Assembly (NCBI RefSeq): GCF_029760955.1
Contig: NZ_CP121682.1
Coordinates: 2,914,001 to 2,978,000, forward strand
Reading direction: 5' to 3'
Length of the DNA: 64,000 nt
From: Streptomyces cathayae
Lineage (GTDB): Bacteria > Actinomycetota > Actinomycetes > Streptomycetales > Streptomycetaceae
Made by a program: the position numbers and the translations under genes. Shown here in pieces: positions 37,939 through 47,124 of the stretch (positions within the stretch are counted from its first letter, which is position 1; each line of letters starts with the position of its first letter). The notes beneath the pieces are model-generated. The model made no database searches. It saw only the letters and a list, made by a program, of their open reading frames with translations, and had not been told where the DNA came from.

Positions 37939-39381
37939 TTACCCACCCCGTGGATCCTCCGGCGGCACCGGACCCGGCGGCTCCGGAGGCGCCGGGGGCA
38001 CCTGCGGTACCGGCGGCCCGTGGTGGCTCATGGCCGCCGAGACCGCCGTGGCGCCCCGGGGCCTGGGAGCGAGACGTACGGACGTCTCCCGCGCGTACGC
38101 GTTCAGATAGCCCACGACGGTGTTCGTCACCGCGACCAGCGGTACGGCGACCACCGCACCGCCGATCCCGGCCACCATCCCGCCGGTCGCGACCGCCAGT
38201 ACCACCGCGAGCGGATGGACGCGCACCGCGCGTCCCAGGATGAACGGCTGGAGGATGTGGCCCTCTATCTGCTGCACCGCCAGGACCACCACCAGCGTCA
38301 TGACCGCCGTGAACACGCCCTGGGTGACCAGCGCGACGACCACGGCCAGCGCCCCCGACACCACCGCGCCGACGAGCGGGATGAAGGAGAACAGGAAGAT
38401 GAAGACGGCGAGCGGCACCGCCATCGGCACGTTCAGGAAGTAGATGCCGAGACCGATGAAGATCGCGTCGATCAGCGCCACCACCACCGTGCCGCGCACA
38501 TACGCCGTCAGCGTCCGCCAGGCGGCCGGCCCCGCCCCGGCGACACCCGGGCGGGCGGCGGCGGGCACCAGCTTCAGCGTCCACTCCCAGATGCGCTTGC
38601 CGTCGTAGAGCAGGAAGAGCGTCGAGAAGACCGCGAGCAGGATGCCGGTGAGCGCCTCGACGACGACCGTCACGCCCTCCAGGCCCGCCGAGGTGATCTG
38701 CTCGGTGTTGGCGCCGACCGCCTCACGCAGGTTCTTGGCGATCTCGTTGATCTGCTTGTCGGTGACGTGGAAGGGGCTGTTGAGCAGCCAGTTGCGCAGC
38801 TCGTCGATGCCGTCCTGGATCTGGTCGGAGAGGGTGTCGATGTTCTCCATGACCTGCCAGGTCACGAACCAGCCGATGAGGCCGATGACGACGAACCCGA
38901 ACAGCGCGGTCAGCGCCGTGGCCGGGCCGCGCGGCAGCCCGAGCTGCCGCAGCCAGGCCACCGTCGGCTGCAGCAGCGCCGTGATCAGCAGCGCGGCGAC
39001 GAAGGCCAGCACCACCAGTTGGACGGCGCCGATGACCCGCATGAGCACCCAGACCGTGCCCGCGAGCACCAGCAGGCGCCAGCCGGCCTCGGCGGCGACC
39101 CGTACGCCCCACGGCACGGCCTGGGCGGGGTCGGGACGGGAGGGAACGACAGGAGCCGGAGGGACAGCGTGTCCGGAATCGGCTGCGGGGGTGTGGCCGC
39201 CGGGCAGCGCGGGGGCCCGGTCGGCGGGTGCGGCGGCCGGTCCGGCCGGCTCGGTCGTCTCGGCGTGCCCCGGAGTGTCCCGGCTCTCCCGTTCCATCTC
39301 GGCGCGGCGCTCTTCCAGCCGCCTGCTCGCTTCGGTCAGTCGGGTTCCGACCCGGCCGAGCCATCCTGGCACTCGTGACAT
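37939..39381 (-). CDS. AI-2E family (PerM) membrane transporter
   Basis: This 480-aa protein has a charged N-terminus and Pro-rich linker (1-95). About eight membrane helices of the AI-2E/PerM family follow, including LLVLAGTVWVLMRVIGAVQL, a pair around FVAALLITALLQPTVAWL, and the conserved GTVVVALIDAIFIGLGIYFL with IFLFSFIPLVGAVVSGALA. A Pro-rich tail follows. Members form pentameric membrane assemblies and export small molecules or act in Na+/H+ exchange; the substrate is open. ATG 39381 has AGGGGACGG upstream; an in-frame extension of 26 residues is unlikely. Confidence 0.88.
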   Translation of the reverse strand: MSRVPGWLGRVGTRLTEASRRLEERRAEMERESRDTPGHAETTEPAGPAAAPADRAPALPGGHTPAADSGHAVPPAPVVPSRPDPAQAVPWGVRVAAEAGWRLLVLAGTVWVLMRVIGAVQLVVLAFVAALLITALLQPTVAWLRQLGLPRGPATALTALFGFVVIGLIGWFVTWQVMENIDTLSDQIQDGIDELRNWLLNSPFHVTDKQINEIAKNLREAVGANTEQITSAGLEGVTVVVEALTGILLAVFSTLFLLYDGKRIWEWTLKLVPAAARPGVAGAGPAAWRTLTAYVRGTVVVALIDAIFIGLGIYFLNVPMAVPLAVFIFLFSFIPLVGAVVSGALAVVVALVTQGVFTAVMTLVVVLAVQQIEGHILQPFILGRAVRVHPLAVVLAVATGGMVAGIGGAVVAVPLVAVTNTVVGYLNAYARETSVRLAPRPRGATAVSAAMSHHGPPVPQVPPAPPEPPGPVPPEDPRGG

Positions 39382-39537
39382 GAACCGTCCCCTGCCCCCG
39401 TTGCGCACCACCACTCCCCCTGGAGTCGTCGCACCGACCGTACAGGGCGAGAGCCCCACACCTTGAGGACGGTGTGGGGCTCTGCCGAGGTTGAGCGGGA
39501 CCGCGGGACGGCGGGTCCGGCACGATCCGGAAGGATC

Positions 39538-40263
39538 TCAGTACCAGTGGTTGGCCTGCCAGAACGACCAGGCGCCGCAGGGGCTGTCGTAGCGGTCGTT
39601 CATGTAGTTGAGGCCCCACTTGATCTGGGTGGCCGGGTTGGTCTGCCAGTCGGCGCCGGCCGAGGACATCTTGGAGGCCGGCAGCGCCTGGACGAGACCG
39701 TAGGCGCCGGAGGAGGGGTTCATGGCCTTGTAGTTCCAGGTGGACTCGCGCTGCACGATGTTGCTGAAGCACTGGAACTGGTCGGCCGGAATCATCTGCC
39801 GGGCCATCGCCTGGACCTGGGCGACGGTGTACGAGCTCTGGACCGCGAAGTCGGAGGCGGAGGCGGACGCCGTCTTGGAACGGCTGGCGGCCTTCTCGGC
39901 CTCCGCGCGCTCCTTGGCCTCCTTGGCGGCCTGGGCCTCCTTGGCCGCCTGATCGGCGGCTTCCTTCTTCTTGGCGATCGCGGTCTCGGCGGCGGCCTTG
40001 CGGGCTGCCTCCTCCGCGTCCTTCTTGGCACTCGTGTCCGCGGCGATGGCCATGGTTTCGGCCTGCTGCGTCAGGGATGCGGTCTGCACCTGGACCTGCT
40101 GGCCCGCGGGGATGTCCGCGAGCAGCGTGGCGCCGGCTGCCGTCGCTTCGAGGTCGTCGTTGGTCTGCGCGGTACTGCCCGACGCAACACCGACAACGCT
40201 TCCGACAGCGGTGACCGCCGTGGCCGAGGCCACTGCGAATCCCCGGACCGAAATCCGGCTCAC
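39538..40263 (-). CDS. Secreted SLT-type transglycosylase
   Basis: This 241-aa protein has a signal peptide (VSRISVRGFAVASATAVTAV..., about 1-35). An Ala/Glu/Lys-rich coiled coil (about 75-140) and a compact lysozyme-like C-terminal domain follow (MARQMIPADQFQCFSNIVQRESTWN with the catalytic Glu, PSSGAYGLVQALPASKM, WGLNYMNDRYDSPCGAWSFW). It cleaves peptidoglycan outside the cell. GTG 40263 is preferred because GGAAGGA lies 5 nt upstream; ATG 40281 is the alternative. The gene has a long upstream region (40264-40823), suggesting a regulated leader. Confidence 0.88.
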   Translation of the reverse strand: MSRISVRGFAVASATAVTAVGSVVGVASGSTAQTNDDLEATAAGATLLADIPAGQQVQVQTASLTQQAETMAIAADTSAKKDAEEAARKAAAETAIAKKKEAADQAAKEAQAAKEAKERAEAEKAASRSKTASASASDFAVQSSYTVAQVQAMARQMIPADQFQCFSNIVQRESTWNYKAMNPSSGAYGLVQALPASKMSSAGADWQTNPATQIKWGLNYMNDRYDSPCGAWSFWQANHWY

Positions 40264-40823
40264 ACGGTTTCCTTCCAGCATCGACCGCTTCGGTGACCCT
40301 CGCGGACGCAATCGTGCCCCCTGGCACTGGCCTCCCCAACTCGGGTCACGGAAGGCACGGGCCCGACGGGCAACTCCCGAACGGGAGCGCCGTGTGGTGC
40401 TCGGGCGGCATACGACGACGCTATGCAGTTGGCGCTGGTGCCTGTGTGGCGTCTCACCGCTGGGGGTGAGACTGTGTCGCATGCGGGGCCTGACAGGAGT
40501 GAGACTCTGCCGTAATCCGGAGGCGCGAGGCAATTCCATCGCGCGTGTGAAAGCTCACATCTCGTTTGCCCTTGGAGATTCCCGGAAAGCCGCACGCGCG
40601 CCGACGCCGCCCGGCTAGGCTCTTCGCCTTTCCGGACGGCGTCAACTGCCGTGCTGTCGGACCCTGTTCGGAGACGGGGCCAAAAAGGTCCAGCCACCCC
40701 ACAGGGTCTTTTGAAGAACTCTCCCGGCCTATCGGACCAAGGGGAGCGACAGGCCGCGACGTGCCCCATACAACCCGTACGGCCCATCGGGGTCGAATCG
40801 GGTGCATATCGGGAGTGGACGTG
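40264..40823 (-). promoter_or_regulatory. Long upstream region of the SLT transglycosylase gene
   Basis: These 560 nt have no coding character. GTCTCACC (40451-40458) and GGTGAGAC (40465-40472) form a perfect 8-bp hairpin, and a related GAGTGAGACTC lies at about 40497-40507. I looked for the c-di-AMP (ydaO) riboswitch common before Streptomyces wall hydrolases and did not find its core motifs. The region probably holds the promoter and a structured leader. Confidence 0.4.
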
Positions 40824-42149
40824 TCAGAGCTGTCCTTCCTCCAGCATCTCGGTCACCAGGGCGGCGATCTGGGACCTCTCGGACCGGTTCAGGGTCACGT
40901 GCGCGAAGAGCGGATGTCCCTTCAGCTTCTCGACGACGGCGACCACACCGTCGTACCGGCCCACCCGGAGGTTGTCCCGCTGGGCGACGTCGTGGGTCAG
41001 GACGACCCGCGAATTGGCGCCGATCCGGGACAGCACGGTCAGCAGTACGTTCCGTTCCAGTGACTGCGCCTCGTCGACGATCACGAACGCGTCGTGCAGC
41101 GAGCGGCCCCGGATGTGCGTGAGCGGCAGGACCTCCAGCATGCCGCGCGCGGTGACCTCCTCGATGACCTCGCGGCTGGTGACCGCGGACAGCGTGTCGA
41201 AGACGGCCTGCGCCCAGGGGCTCATCTTCTCGGCCTCGCTGCCGGGCAGATAGCCGAGCTCCTGCCCGCCCACCGCGTACAGCGGGCGGAAGACCATCAC
41301 CTTCTGGTGCTGCCGGCGCTCCAGCACCGCCTCCAGTCCCGCGCACAGCGCCAGCGCCGACTTGCCGGTGCCGGCCCGGCCGCCCAGGGACAGGATTCCC
41401 ACGTCCGGGTCGAGCAGCAGGTCGAGCGCGATCCGCTGCTCGGCGCTCCTGCCCTTGATGCCGAACGCCTCCCGGTCGCCGCGCACCAGACGGACGTTTC
41501 CCTCGGGCGTGACCCGGCCGAGGGCCTTGCCGCGCTCGGAGTGGATGGTCAGCCCCGTGTGCACGGGCAGGTCGGCCGCTTCGGGCACGTGGATGTGCCC
41601 CTCCTCGAAGAGGATGTCCACCTGCTCGGCGGCCAGGTTCAGTTCGGACATCCCGGTCCAGCCGGAGGCGTCCGTGACGGCGAGCTCCGCACGGTACTCC
41701 TCGGCGAGGAGACCCACGGAGGACGCCTTGATCCTGAGCGGGAGGTCCTTCGACACCACGGTGACGTCGAATCCCTCGGCCTGCAGATTGCGGGCGACCG
41801 CGAGGATGCGGGAGTCGTTGTCCCCCAGGCGGTAGCCACTGGGCAGCACGCTGGGGTCCGAGTGGTTGAGCTCGACACGCAGGGTTCCGCCGAGGTCCCC
41901 GATCGGGAGGGGAGCGTCGAGACGGCCGTACCGCACCCGGTAGTCGTCGAGCAGGCGCAGCGCCTGCCGGGCGAAGTAGCCGAGTTCGGGATGGTTCCGC
42001 TTGGCCTCCAACTCCGTCACCACGACGACGGGAAGCACGACCTCGTGCTCGTCGAAGCGGCTCAGGGCGTTGGGGTCGGCCAGCAGAACGCTGGTGTCGA
42101 TGACATAGGTGCGCCGGTCGGGCTTGTGGCGCTGTGTGCTGGTCACCAC
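40824..42149 (-). CDS. PIN-PhoH fusion ATPase / ribonuclease
   Basis: This 441-aa PhoH2-type protein has an N-terminal PIN domain ([47 protein letters not shown]; about 14-135) joined to a C-terminal PhoH P-loop ATPase with Walker [12 protein letters not shown] (K263), [16 protein letters not shown], Walker [14 protein letters not shown], and [18 protein letters not shown]. Family members unwind and cut RNA. It is transcribed leftward as a single gene after a 291-nt gap from the isoprenyl transferase. Confidence 0.9.
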   Translation of the reverse strand: MVTSTQRHKPDRRTYVIDTSVLLADPNALSRFDEHEVVLPVVVVTELEAKRNHPELGYFARQALRLLDDYRVRYGRLDAPLPIGDLGGTLRVELNHSDPSVLPSGYRLGDNDSRILAVARNLQAEGFDVTVVSKDLPLRIKASSVGLLAEEYRAELAVTDASGWTGMSELNLAAEQVDILFEEGHIHVPEAADLPVHTGLTIHSERGKALGRVTPEGNVRLVRGDREAFGIKGRSAEQRIALDLLLDPDVGILSLGGRAGTGKSALALCAGLEAVLERRQHQKVMVFRPLYAVGGQELGYLPGSEAEKMSPWAQAVFDTLSAVTSREVIEEVTARGMLEVLPLTHIRGRSLHDAFVIVDEAQSLERNVLLTVLSRIGANSRVVLTHDVAQRDNLRVGRYDGVVAVVEKLKGHPLFAHVTLNRSERSQIAALVTEMLEEGQL

Positions 42150-42328
42150 GGAAGGACGTACCCCCTCGGAAGAGGTCGGGGAGCGACGGAGCGGAGCTGG
42201 ACCGGTCGACGGCGCCGATGCACGGGCCGAGAACCGGCCCCCCGCTGCTTCGTCCGTGCCGTGACCGCACGGTCGGGCTGGTGCAAAGGGCCTCCCGGGC
42301 GGACGGCCCCGGGCCGCCCGCTGAGATC

Positions 42329-42351
42329 CGACACCCGTGGTTCGGGTGTCG
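42329..42351 (-). terminator. Hairpin downstream of isoprenyl transferase gene
   Basis: CGACACCCG (42329-42337) pairs with CGGGTGTCG (42343-42351) around a 5-nt loop, about 90 nt past the stop at 42441. No U-tract; a weak terminator call. Confidence 0.45.
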
Positions 42352-42440
42352 ACCTGTCTGAGTTATGCCCTCTAACAATCGCCGTCATGCCAGACCGTAC
42401 GGCGGCGCCCCGATGAACTCCCCGTTACGCGGGGACGGCC

Positions 42441-43214
42441 TCAGCCGCCGAAACGCCGGTGACGAGCGGCGTAGTCGCGCAGGGCCCGCAGAAAGTCGAC
42501 CTTGCGGAAGGCCGGCCAGAAGACCTCGCAGAAGTAGTACTCCGCGTGAGCGGTCTGCCAAAGCATGAATCCGGACAACCGCTGTTCACCACTCGTACGG
42601 ATGACGAGGTCCGGGTCGGGCTGGGCCTTGGTGTACAGGTGACGCCCGATCATGTCGACGTCGACGGCCTCGGCGAGCTCCTCCATCGAGGTGCCCTTCT
42701 CGTGGGCCTCGAGCATCATGGAGCGCACCGCGTCGGCGATCTCCTGGCGACCGCCGTACCCGATGGCGACGTTGACCACTATGCCGTCGACCTGCGCGGT
42801 GGCCTCCTCGGCCCCCTTGAGCGTGGCCTGCATCGCGGGCGGCAGCAGGTCCGGCGTGCCGACATGGTGCACCTGCCAGCGGCCGTCGGCGGCGAGGGTG
42901 CGGACGACGTCCTCGATGATGCCGAGGAGCGGGACGAGTTCGTCCTCCGGCCGGTCGAAGTTGTCCGTCGACAGCAGCCAGAGCGTGACGACCTCGACGT
43001 CGGTCTCGGTGCACCAGCCGAGGAACTCCCCGATCTTGTCCGCGCCGGCCCGGTGGCCGTGGACGGTGCTGGAGCCGGAGGCCTTCGCCCAACGGCGGTT
43101 GCCATCCATGATGACGCCGATGTGCTTGGGCACCTGAGCGGGGTCCAGGTGGCCTTCCACCCGGCGTGCGTACAACCTGACCAGTAGGCCGCGCAGCTTG
43201 TCGCGCAGGTTCAC
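42441..43214 (-). CDS. uppS: Isoprenyl transferase (cis-prenyltransferase, UppS-like)
   Basis: This 257-aa cytoplasmic/membrane-associated enzyme condenses isopentenyl units in cis to make undecaprenyl (or shorter) diphosphate for wall synthesis. It contains the catalytic D37 in HIGVIMDGNRRWAKA, HRAGADKIGEFLGWC, LWLLSTDNFDRP, VNVAIGYGGRQEI and DLVIRTSGEQRLSGFMLWQ. GTG 43214 starts the conserved VNLRDKLRGLLVRLYARR; the 14-residue extension to 43256 is not conserved. Streptomyces encode several paralogues, so the chain length of this one is uncertain. Confidence 0.92.
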   Translation of the reverse strand: MNLRDKLRGLLVRLYARRVEGHLDPAQVPKHIGVIMDGNRRWAKASGSSTVHGHRAGADKIGEFLGWCTETDVEVVTLWLLSTDNFDRPEDELVPLLGIIEDVVRTLAADGRWQVHHVGTPDLLPPAMQATLKGAEEATAQVDGIVVNVAIGYGGRQEIADAVRSMMLEAHEKGTSMEELAEAVDVDMIGRHLYTKAQPDPDLVIRTSGEQRLSGFMLWQTAHAEYYFCEVFWPAFRKVDFLRALRDYAARHRRFGG

Positions 43215-43880
43215 GTGATCGTCAGCCCCTCCGTACGGATCGGACAGGAGCGGCACCCGCAGCGATCCACGGCATGCGGCACGCTCTCGGCCGCGGGCGA
43301 ATCCTGTCCCTCTGGCAGCCCCCGGACGCGAAGCCTACCCCCGTAGGGGGAGGGCCCAGAAAAACGGGCCGGTCCGTGGGGGGGATACGGACCGGCCCGA
43401 GGGGGGGTTTCCACCATAACCCTTCGTGAGTGATGCTGCGCGCATCGGCGGGCAACAACTACTCTCCGAAACCACCCGGCGACGCCCCGACGGCTATGGA
43501 ATCCCGCATTCCGGGCAGGTCGGCGGCCGAAATGAAGCCGTTTCGCCGGGAAGAAACGGGTGATACGCGGACATCGAGCCCGGCGTGGCGCGGCCCCACC
43601 CGCGACCGACCCCACCACACCCACCCTTCCGGCCGTCCCTCCCACGGGTGACCCCACCGGGAACGCCCACTTGACCCCGCCTCCATGACGGAGCGGCGGG
43701 ACGGAGGAGTGGACGGCGCCGAAGGTGCTGGAGACGCTGAAGGTGAGGGAGGGGCCGCGCAGTCCCCTCCACTGCGCGCTCTCCTCCCGCGCAGCTTTGC
43801 CCACGCGAATGTCGGCAACGTGAACACAGTCCGGCCGACGGCCCACAACCGAACCACACGGTGTCGGCCGGAGCCCTGGG
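43215..43880. other. Long gap with a hairpin, between uppS and the YeeE operon
   Basis: These 666 nt show no convincing gene. CGGGCCGGTCCGT (43365-43377) and ACGGACCGGCCCG (43387-43399) form a perfect 13-bp stem with a 9-nt loop, bounded by G-runs, a probable terminator for the leftward YeeE operon about 480 nt beyond its stop. The stretch 43425-43560 is less GC-rich. Confidence 0.5.
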
Positions 43881-44297
43881 TCACAGTCCGCAGGAGCCGC
43901 GGTCGAGGTGGAAGTACCGGGCGTTGGCCCAGCGGCACAGCCCGATACCGACGGCGACGCCGACGAGGGTGACCAGGGCGGGCAGGTATCCGCTGGCGAC
44001 CTGGACGATCGGGATCGCCGGGCAGCCACCCGAGATCGCCCAGCCCGTACCGAACAACACCGCGCCGGGGATCACACCGGCGTGGATGCGCCCCGGGGTG
44101 CGGCGGACCCGCAGCAGAGCGAACACGCACACGATGATCCCGACGGCGCCCGCGAAGGAGAAGAACATGCGCAGGTCCTGGAAGGTGAACATGCGGTTCA
44201 GCTCGGCGTAGTCACCGAAGCCGATGTTGGTGACGGTGAAGCCGAGGGCCAGTCCGGTGATGATGTTGGCCAGCAGGATCGTGCCCCGGGTGCGCAT
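43881..44297 (-). CDS. YeeE/YedE half transporter, C-terminal subunit
   Basis: This 138-aa membrane protein has four hydrophobic helices and the family motif GTGWAISGGCPAIP, with the Cys that relays thiosulfate in YeeE. ATG 44297 shares one base with the TGA of the gene before it. In YeeE the two halves are fused; here they are separate polypeptides that would assemble into one unit importing a sulfur species. Substrate inferred from family. Confidence 0.82.
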   Translation of the reverse strand: MRTRGTILLANIITGLALGFTVTNIGFGDYAELNRMFTFQDLRMFFSFAGAVGIIVCVFALLRVRRTPGRIHAGVIPGAVLFGTGWAISGGCPAIPIVQVASGYLPALVTLVGVAVGIGLCRWANARYFHLDRGSCGL

Positions 44298-44971
44298 CAG
44301 ATCACCTTCCACAGGAGGAACGACACCGCGACGGCGGTGCCGAAGAAGACAGCGGTCGCCACGATGCTGACCGGGCGCAGACGGCCGCAGCCGCTGAGTC
44401 CGTGGCCGGAGCTGCACCCGCCGGCCAGTCGGGTGCCGAAGCCGACCAGCACGCCGCCCAGGAACAGCAGGCCGATCATGGCAGCCGGGTCGGCGGTGAC
44501 CAGGTCCTTGAAACCCGGGCCCATGTCGAAGCGGAGCTGGAACCGTCCGGAGGCGACCGCGGCAATCAGTCCGCCGAGGAAAATCGACACCAGCAGGGCG
44601 GCCTGGGTGACCAGCGGGACCGGACGCAGGCTCGCGGCCGACGGGCTCTCACTCGGCGTCGGCTCGCTGTCCGACTCGAGCGGCTGCGGCTTCCCGTACG
44701 CGACCGGCGGCGAGGTGGTCACGCCGGAGCCGGAACCGGAACCGGGGCGGGTACCGAAGTGCTCCGCGGTGGCTGCGGCGAGCGCGTCGGCGAGAGCTCG
44801 ATCGTCGGCGAACTCCTCGTCCATCCGCTCGATGCGGCGTTCGCTGCGCCAGTGCAACACGCGGTCCCACGCCGACGACACCCCGAAGGACCGGTCGGTG
44901 AGGAGGGTGTAGGTGATGGTGACCAGAGCAAGTCCGGCAGCGCCTGCCCACCAGGGCCAGTAGGTGCTCAT
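44297..44971 (-). CDS. YeeE/YedE half transporter, N-terminal subunit with cytoplasmic insertion
   Basis: This 224-aa protein has a first membrane helix ([18 protein letters not shown], about 8-26). An extended soluble segment (about 30-115) of charged, Gly/Ser/Pro-rich sequence follows, then three helices with [20 protein letters not shown], the second cysteine-bearing motif of the YeeE family. The soluble insertion is larger than usual for the family. Start ATG 44971 overlaps the stop of the Cys-rich gene by 4 nt. Confidence 0.8.
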   Translation of the reverse strand: MSTYWPWWAGAAGLALVTITYTLLTDRSFGVSSAWDRVLHWRSERRIERMDEEFADDRALADALAAATAEHFGTRPGSGSGSGVTTSPPVAYGKPQPLESDSEPTPSESPSAASLRPVPLVTQAALLVSIFLGGLIAAVASGRFQLRFDMGPGFKDLVTADPAAMIGLLFLGGVLVGFGTRLAGGCSSGHGLSGCGRLRPVSIVATAVFFGTAVAVSFLLWKVI

Positions 44972-45411
44972 GCGGGGCCTCTCATCCAGTCGGCGAACCG
45001 GGCCCACCAGCCGCGCTTCGGGCGGGTGGCTCTCCGCGTGTGCCGAACGACGTGCTCCGGTGGGTGGGGCGTCCGTGCGCGTGGTGACGGTTGGTCATGC
45101 AGGGCGGAGGCCGACGGGGGTACCGGTTCGAACGGGGGCACGCTCCCCGGAGCCGTCGGCGGGGTGTGCCGGGGGGCCTGGCTCGGGGTCGTCATGCCGG
45201 GCTCGTTCGCGTCGGCCACGGGTTCGAGATGCCGTGCACGGGCTCCATTGGGCAGCAGGCTGATGGGCACGGGCTCGCCGGTGAGTGCCAACTGGTAGCG
45301 CGCACAGTCGTGCCACTCGCCCACGCTGTCGCAGTAGTAGTCGCGCCAACCCTGCAAGCTCGCCCTGAGGAGCGGGAACAGGGGACATCCTGCGGCGTGC
45401 GAGCAACTCAC
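44968..45411 (-). CDS. Cys-rich small protein leading the YeeE operon
   Basis: This 147-aa protein has four cysteines in its first 36 residues (C3, C9, C27, C36: [34 protein letters not shown]). The spacing suggests a metal or iron-sulfur centre. A Pro/Thr-rich linker and a basic C-terminus ([17 protein letters not shown]) follow. GTG 45411 has GGGAGCGA just upstream. The stop overlaps the YeeE start, so the protein is coupled to the transporter and may process or sense the imported sulfur compound. No function is known to me. Confidence 0.7.
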   Translation of the reverse strand: MSCSHAAGCPLFPLLRASLQGWRDYYCDSVGEWHDCARYQLALTGEPVPISLLPNGARARHLEPVADANEPGMTTPSQAPRHTPPTAPGSVPPFEPVPPSASALHDQPSPRARTPHPPEHVVRHTRRATRPKRGWWARFADWMRGPA

Positions 45412-45964
45412 GTCGCTCCCTCCTGACCGGCACGCAGCGCCCGTTCGGGGTGGGCGGTTGCCGTTCTCGGTGTTTGTCCTGGCTGCGCTCGGTCGACGAT
45501 CTCAAAGAATCAAGAATGCAGGCGCAGCGCCATACTTCGACTTTCCGTCGCCACGTTCAGGCGCGATGCAACCACTGTTCCGGCATCATGGGCAACTTCA
45601 GGAAGCTTTTCCCGCAGACCAGTTGACAGCACACGGCCAGTTGCGCGAAGCGACCAATACTCTCGCCCCTCTCTCTTGTCCGGACATTCGGGGGCATCGG
45701 CGAGGTCATTTGGATCACTATTCGGCCCGACAATCGCACTCCCGTCGAAGAAATTCGGCCACTTATGGAGAGGCTGCAAACACTGAAGTCATTTATGGCG
45801 CATGTGTGAATGTCTCAGTCGGCCATCGTGACCGCCGGGGCGGCCCCGGCCGTCCCCCCGTCCCGCACGTGCTCAGGAGCTGACTTCCGAGGCCTGGCGG
45901 GAATAGGTTCGGTGCGGACGGTTGATCGTTCGGTGGTGGAGCGAAGGGGCGGGGTGGGTCGGTG
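45412..45964. promoter_or_regulatory. 553-nt lower-GC divergent gap
   Basis: This stretch upstream of both the Cys-rich gene (leftward) and the DUF192 gene (rightward) is clearly A/T-richer than the genome, especially 45500-45830. Frames within it lack coding bias. It presumably holds both promoters and perhaps a transferred remnant. Confidence 0.4.
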
Positions 45965-46363
45965 ATGGCGCGCTGGCATGACGGGCGTGGGGAGTTGGTC
46001 GTCCCCGGCGACGACGACCGGCCTGCCGTACGCGTGCCGCTGGAGATCGCCGGCTCCTATCGGGCGCGCACCAAGGGACTGTTGGGGCGGGATGCCCTCG
46101 ACGGCGCGCTGCTCCTCTCCCCCGCCAACAGCATCCACACCTTCCGTATGCGCATGCCCATCGACGTCGCCTACCTCGACCGGCGTCTTTGCGTCATCGC
46201 CGTGCGCACCATGCCGCCGGGGCGGCTCGGGCTGCCGAGGGTCCGGGCGCGGCACGTCGTCGAGGCCGAGGCGGGGGCGATGGCGGGGTGGGGGTTGCGC
46301 GCCGGAGTGCAGGTGACGGTGTCGCCGGACGCCGGCGGGGGTGGTGACGGCGGGCGCCTCTAG
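45965..46363 (+). CDS. DUF192 family protein
   Basis: This 132-aa beta-rich protein contains PLEIAGSYRARTKGLLGRDALDG, then SIHTFRMRMPIDVAYLDRRL and RVRARHVVEAEAGAMAGWGL, the full DUF192 (Pfam PF02643) pattern, function unknown. ATG 45965 or the GTG 3 nt before it may be used. In Streptomyces it commonly lies near the Tad pilus genes. It converges with a 4-nt overlap on the ATP-binding gene. Confidence 0.85.
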   Translation: MARWHDGRGELVVPGDDDRPAVRVPLEIAGSYRARTKGLLGRDALDGALLLSPANSIHTFRMRMPIDVAYLDRRLCVIAVRTMPPGRLGLPRVRARHVVEAEAGAMAGWGLRAGVQVTVSPDAGGGGDGGRL

Positions 46364-46860
46364 GGCTCCCCGGCCGCGTACGCCCGCGCCCCCGCCCTGG
46401 GGAGCACCGCCCACATACGGGTTCCTCCGCCCGGTTCCCTCGCGTCCCCGAAGCCCCAGTCACCGGAGCACGCCTTGACCACGCAGGCGAGTACCCGCAG
46501 TGCGGCTCGTCGACGTGCGTCGCAGGCCGCGGCCAGTCGGGGGTGCGTGTGGCGGGGGTGGGCGTCGTAGAGGACCACGCGGAGGGTGCCGTCCCGGTAG
46601 CGGAGGGAGAGGTACACCTCGGCGGCGGGCGCCAACCGGCATGAGCACGCGGCCAGTTCACCGACCACCTGGACCGCCGCGTCCATGACGTCGGCCAGGC
46701 CGTGGGCCCGCAGGATCGTCCGGGTCGCGGCACGGGCGATCGCGGGGCTCTGCGGCGCGGCGGGGAGCGTGAAGCTGTAGGCGAGGGCGTCGGGAGACGG
46801 CGGGGCGGTCGGTCGGTCGGCGGTGGCCTCGACCGGGCAGAGGGATGTGGATTTGTGCAT
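46360..46860 (-). CDS. RsbW-like ATP-binding (anti-sigma type) protein
   Basis: This 166-aa HATPase_c protein of the Streptomyces regulatory kind contains SPAIARAATRTILRAHGLAD, VGELAACSCRLA (N-box in degenerate form, S/C in place of the usual Asn) and WGFGDAREPGGGTRMWAVLP as the G-box-like end. Such small proteins pair with XRE/DUF397 regulators in WhiJ-type clusters. The N-box replacement suggests weakened or lost ATP binding. ATG 46860 has AGGGAG 7 nt upstream; it is divergent from the XRE gene. Confidence 0.78.
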   Translation of the reverse strand: MHKSTSLCPVEATADRPTAPPSPDALAYSFTLPAAPQSPAIARAATRTILRAHGLADVMDAAVQVVGELAACSCRLAPAAEVYLSLRYRDGTLRVVLYDAHPRHTHPRLAAACDARRRAALRVLACVVKACSGDWGFGDAREPGGGTRMWAVLPRAGARAYAAGEP

Positions 46861-47124
46861 GGCAACTCCCTGGAAAGGACGGTTGGTTCGGCTCCGTCCG
46901 GTGGCTTGTCTCCCTGACGCGGACACACCCCTCCCAGGGCAGGAGGGCACGGGTGGGCTCGCGTGATGCACTTCCGGACCGCACGGATCGTGCGTGATCC
47001 ATCACTGAATGTAGGAGATGAGGGGTCACCGTGTCCAAACAAATCGCTAATTACCCCCCTTCAGTTGGACCTTGGGTGTCGTTCGGCGGCAGACTGAGGC
47101 CGACACACCTGGAGAAGGGGCGGC
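46861..47124. promoter_or_regulatory. Divergent regulatory region of the WhiJ-type cluster
   Basis: The stretch 46970-47060 is relatively A/T-rich and contains GTGATCCATCAC (46993-47004), an exact dyad around CC/AT, and a following GTCACCGTGTCC. It is the natural binding site for the XRE protein encoded at 47125. Confidence 0.4.

Noticed and set aside
40264..40823. ydaO (c-di-AMP) riboswitch before the SLT transglycosylase gene
   Set aside because: Expected because many Streptomyces wall hydrolases have it, but the conserved core blocks around the two ligand sites were not found.
45115..45140. GGTTCGAAC sequence resembling a tRNA T-loop
   Set aside because: No acceptor, D or anticodon arms could be formed around it, and it lies inside the Cys-rich coding gene.
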